64,000 nt of DNA from Closterium sp. NIES-65 (lineage: Eukaryota; Streptophyta; Zygnematophyceae; Desmidiales; Closteriaceae): the NCBI GenBank assembly GCA_948144175.1, contig CANXME010000095.1, positions 248,001 through 312,000 of the forward strand. Reading direction: 5' to 3'. The translations under genes and the position numbers were made by a program. Below, in pieces: positions 62,512 to 64,000 of the stretch. Position 1 is the first letter of the stretch, and each line of letters opens with the position of its first letter. The notes below the pieces were generated by a model. It did no database searches. It saw only the letters and a list, made by a program, of their open reading frames with translations, and had not been told where the DNA came from.

Positions 62512-63584
62512 GTGTTCGCTGCAGCGTCCCAGTCTGGCCCTAGGTCTGCCCCCTGCTCGTGTCGCCTCCTATCTCACGAGACTCTCCTGTGGCACCACCA
62601 CCTTGGTCACCCCTCCCTGCCTCGTCTCCGAGGCATGGCCTCCTGTGTCCTTGTCTCAGGTCTCCCCCCCGTCCCTCGCTCCCCTTCCTCCGGGGCCTGC
62701 CCCTACCTGCGTTCTCTGCATCGAGGGCCAGCAGCACGCCGCTCCTCACTCCTCCGAGTTTCCTCCGACAGAGGCTCCCCTGCAGACTCTTCACATGGAC
62801 GTGTGGGGCCAAGCCCGCGTCCGTGGACAGGGTCACGAGCGTTACTTCCTACTGGTTGTTGACGACTACTCGCGTTACACCACGGTCTTACCCTTGCGCC
62901 GCAAGGGTGAGGTCACTAAGGTGGTGATCGACTGGATCCGCGCTGCTCGTCTCTAGCTCAGAGAGAGTTTCGGCTCTGACTTTCCTGTTCTGCGTCTGCA
63001 CACAGACAGAGGTGGAGAGTTTTCCTCCGACCTTCTGCGAGCTTTCTGTCGGGCGAAGGGCATCCGCTAGACGTTCACGCTTCGGGCCTCTCCACAACAA
63101 AATGGGATTGCTGAGCGCCGCATTGGCATGGTCATGGATGTCGCTCGTACGTCCATGATCCATGCGGCTGCTCCCTATTTTCTGTGGCCGTTCGCGGTTC
63201 AGTACGCGATGTAGATCAGAGAAGGTTGGCGATGCGTCTGCGTTTCGTGTCTGGGGATCTCGAGCTTTCGTCTGTGACCTGTCTGCGGACAAGCTGTCCT
63301 CTCGTGCAGTTCTCTGCGTCTTCCTTGGCTTCCCCCTTGATGCGCTTGGTTGGCAGTTTTACCGCCCCACCTCGCGCCGTGTTCTGTCCTCTCAGGACGT
63401 CACGTTTGACAAGTCGGTTCCTTACTACCGTCTCTTCCCCTACCGCAATGTCCCCCTCCCCCCCCCCCCCCCCCCCCCCCCCGCCGCTCTTCCTCGCGCC
63501 AGGTACTCCTCCTGTAGACCCCCTCCCCCCTCAGGGTCGTGCCCCCTCAGGCGTGTCTCAGGTAGATGCAGTCGAGCCTTTTGA
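62512..63584 (+). pseudogene. L: integrase
   Basis: LLWHHHLGHPSLPRLRG, LHMDVWGQARVRG, FLLVVDDYSRYTTVLPL and an amber for Gln at 62954-62956. Then LHTDRGGEFSSDLLRAF, an amber for Gln at 63068-63070, QQNGIAERRIGMVMD (catalytic Glu kept) and, after a 50-bp deletion, VGDASAFRVWGSRAFVCDL and VFLGFPLDALGW. It ends at the poly-C tract and Pro-rich stretch. Confidence 0.87.
63458..63482. repeat. Poly-C tract (25 bp) at the integrase-spacer boundary of L
   Basis: In other copies the same position has a shorter C/G run (for example 10 in B at 11188). It codes for Pro when in frame, and length change would shift the frame. Confidence 0.85.
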
Positions 63585-64000
63585 GGTAGCTGTTGACTCT
63601 AGTGCTGCTAGGGGTGCTGAGCCTGCGGGTGCCGGGTCTGGGGGTGCTGAGCCTGGGGTTGCTGAGTCTGGGGATGCTGCGCCTGGGGGTGCTATCTCTG
63701 GGAGTGCTGAGACTGGAGGTCCTCAGAGTGTCCCGTCGCCGCGAGAGCCCCTCTCTCCACTGACACTTTGTGAGTGGTACGCTCGGTGCTGTAGCCGTGG
63801 TGTTGGAGCTGGGGGGCCTGGTGCTGGAGGTGCTGCTGGCGTTGGAGCTTCTAGTGGTGCTGTTGCAGGTGCTGCTGGTGCGGGAGCTGCTGGAGGTGCT
63901 ATTGGTGCTGGAGCTACTGGAGGTGCTACTGGTGCTGGAGCTGCTGGAGGTGGTGCTGGCGCTGGAGCTGCTGGTGGTGCTGCTGGAGGTGCTGCTGGTG
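63585..64000 (+). pseudogene. L: spacer (runs off the window)
   Basis: GVSQVDAVEPFEVAVD-type start, then GGAEPGVAESG-type repeats (63600-63720), SVPSPREPLSPLTLCEWYARC, and GAGGAGGAAG-type Gly/Ala repeats built on CTGGAGGTGCTG. RT should follow beyond 64000. Confidence 0.75.

Larger units (their letters stand above)
60283..64000 (+). mobile_element. Element L, dominant family, 5' end lost and 3' end outside the window
   Basis: Leader, Gag, knuckle, protease, integrase and spacer in order. There is no 5' LTR or PBS: the leader is joined straight to the RT of H. Many stops. Confidence 0.85.

Noticed and set aside
1..64000. A CRISPR array, prophage or bacterial operon
   Set aside because: Tandem repeats here are contiguous, with no unique spacers. 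All recognisable proteins are copia polyprotein domains; no bacterial gene or ribosome-binding pattern.

Overview
Eukaryotic nuclear DNA made almost entirely of Ty1/copia-class LTR retrotransposons, most of them broken and many inserted into one another. I see no convincing single-copy host gene, no tRNA or rRNA gene and no CRISPR. Copia elements primed by an initiator-Met-like tRNA, the high G+C content, and amber stops that arose at CAG codons (C to T in a CHG context) point to a green-lineage host, most simply a streptophyte alga or land plant. That placement is inference; no marker gene confirms it.

The dominant family (copies A, B, E, F, G, H, L) has very short LTRs (130-134 bp) and a PBS resembling the Met-initiator complement TGGTATCAGAGC. 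A small hairpin sits next to the PBS, followed by a G+C-rich minisatellite leader. Its polyprotein runs Gag, poly-Gly, an unusual C-X13-C-X3/4-H-X4-C knuckle, protease, integrase, a 15-bp-repeat spacer, reverse transcriptase and RNase H. Other families are C/D (about 1.1-kb LTRs, a different PBS), I/J (815- and 541-bp LTRs), K, and an old relic M.

Layout. 1-15.2 kb: on the minus strand, element A (358-7752) sits inside the 3' LTR of element B (245-14868), which sits inside the gag of relic C; both younger insertions have exact 5-bp target-site duplications. 15.2-18.5 kb: older, more A+T-rich DNA with a copia integrase relic (M). 18.5-43.2 kb: a minus-strand composite made of E (3' end) and G (5' end) joined in frame. 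E is split by D (21995-29634, plus strand, TSD GTCTC) and by F (31261-38856, minus strand, TSD TGCTG). 43.3-60.3 kb: element H on the plus strand, head to head with G and split by I (45490-51525, TSD GCTGC) and by a patchwork at about 52.85-58.67 kb (a D-like LTR piece, element J, a probable LTR remnant and truncated element K). 60.28-64 kb: element L, joined to the broken RT of H and running off the window.

The copies cannot work alone. Every pol gene has a stop, frameshift or deletion, and B and H share loss of the integrase catalytic glutamate. Yet A and F have identical LTR pairs, so defective copies seem to have moved recently with proteins supplied in trans. The most original observations are the covarying PBS-adjacent hairpin, the expanded-loop zinc knuckle, the capsid-less Gag shared by G and H, and the shared DDE-to-DDA integrase.
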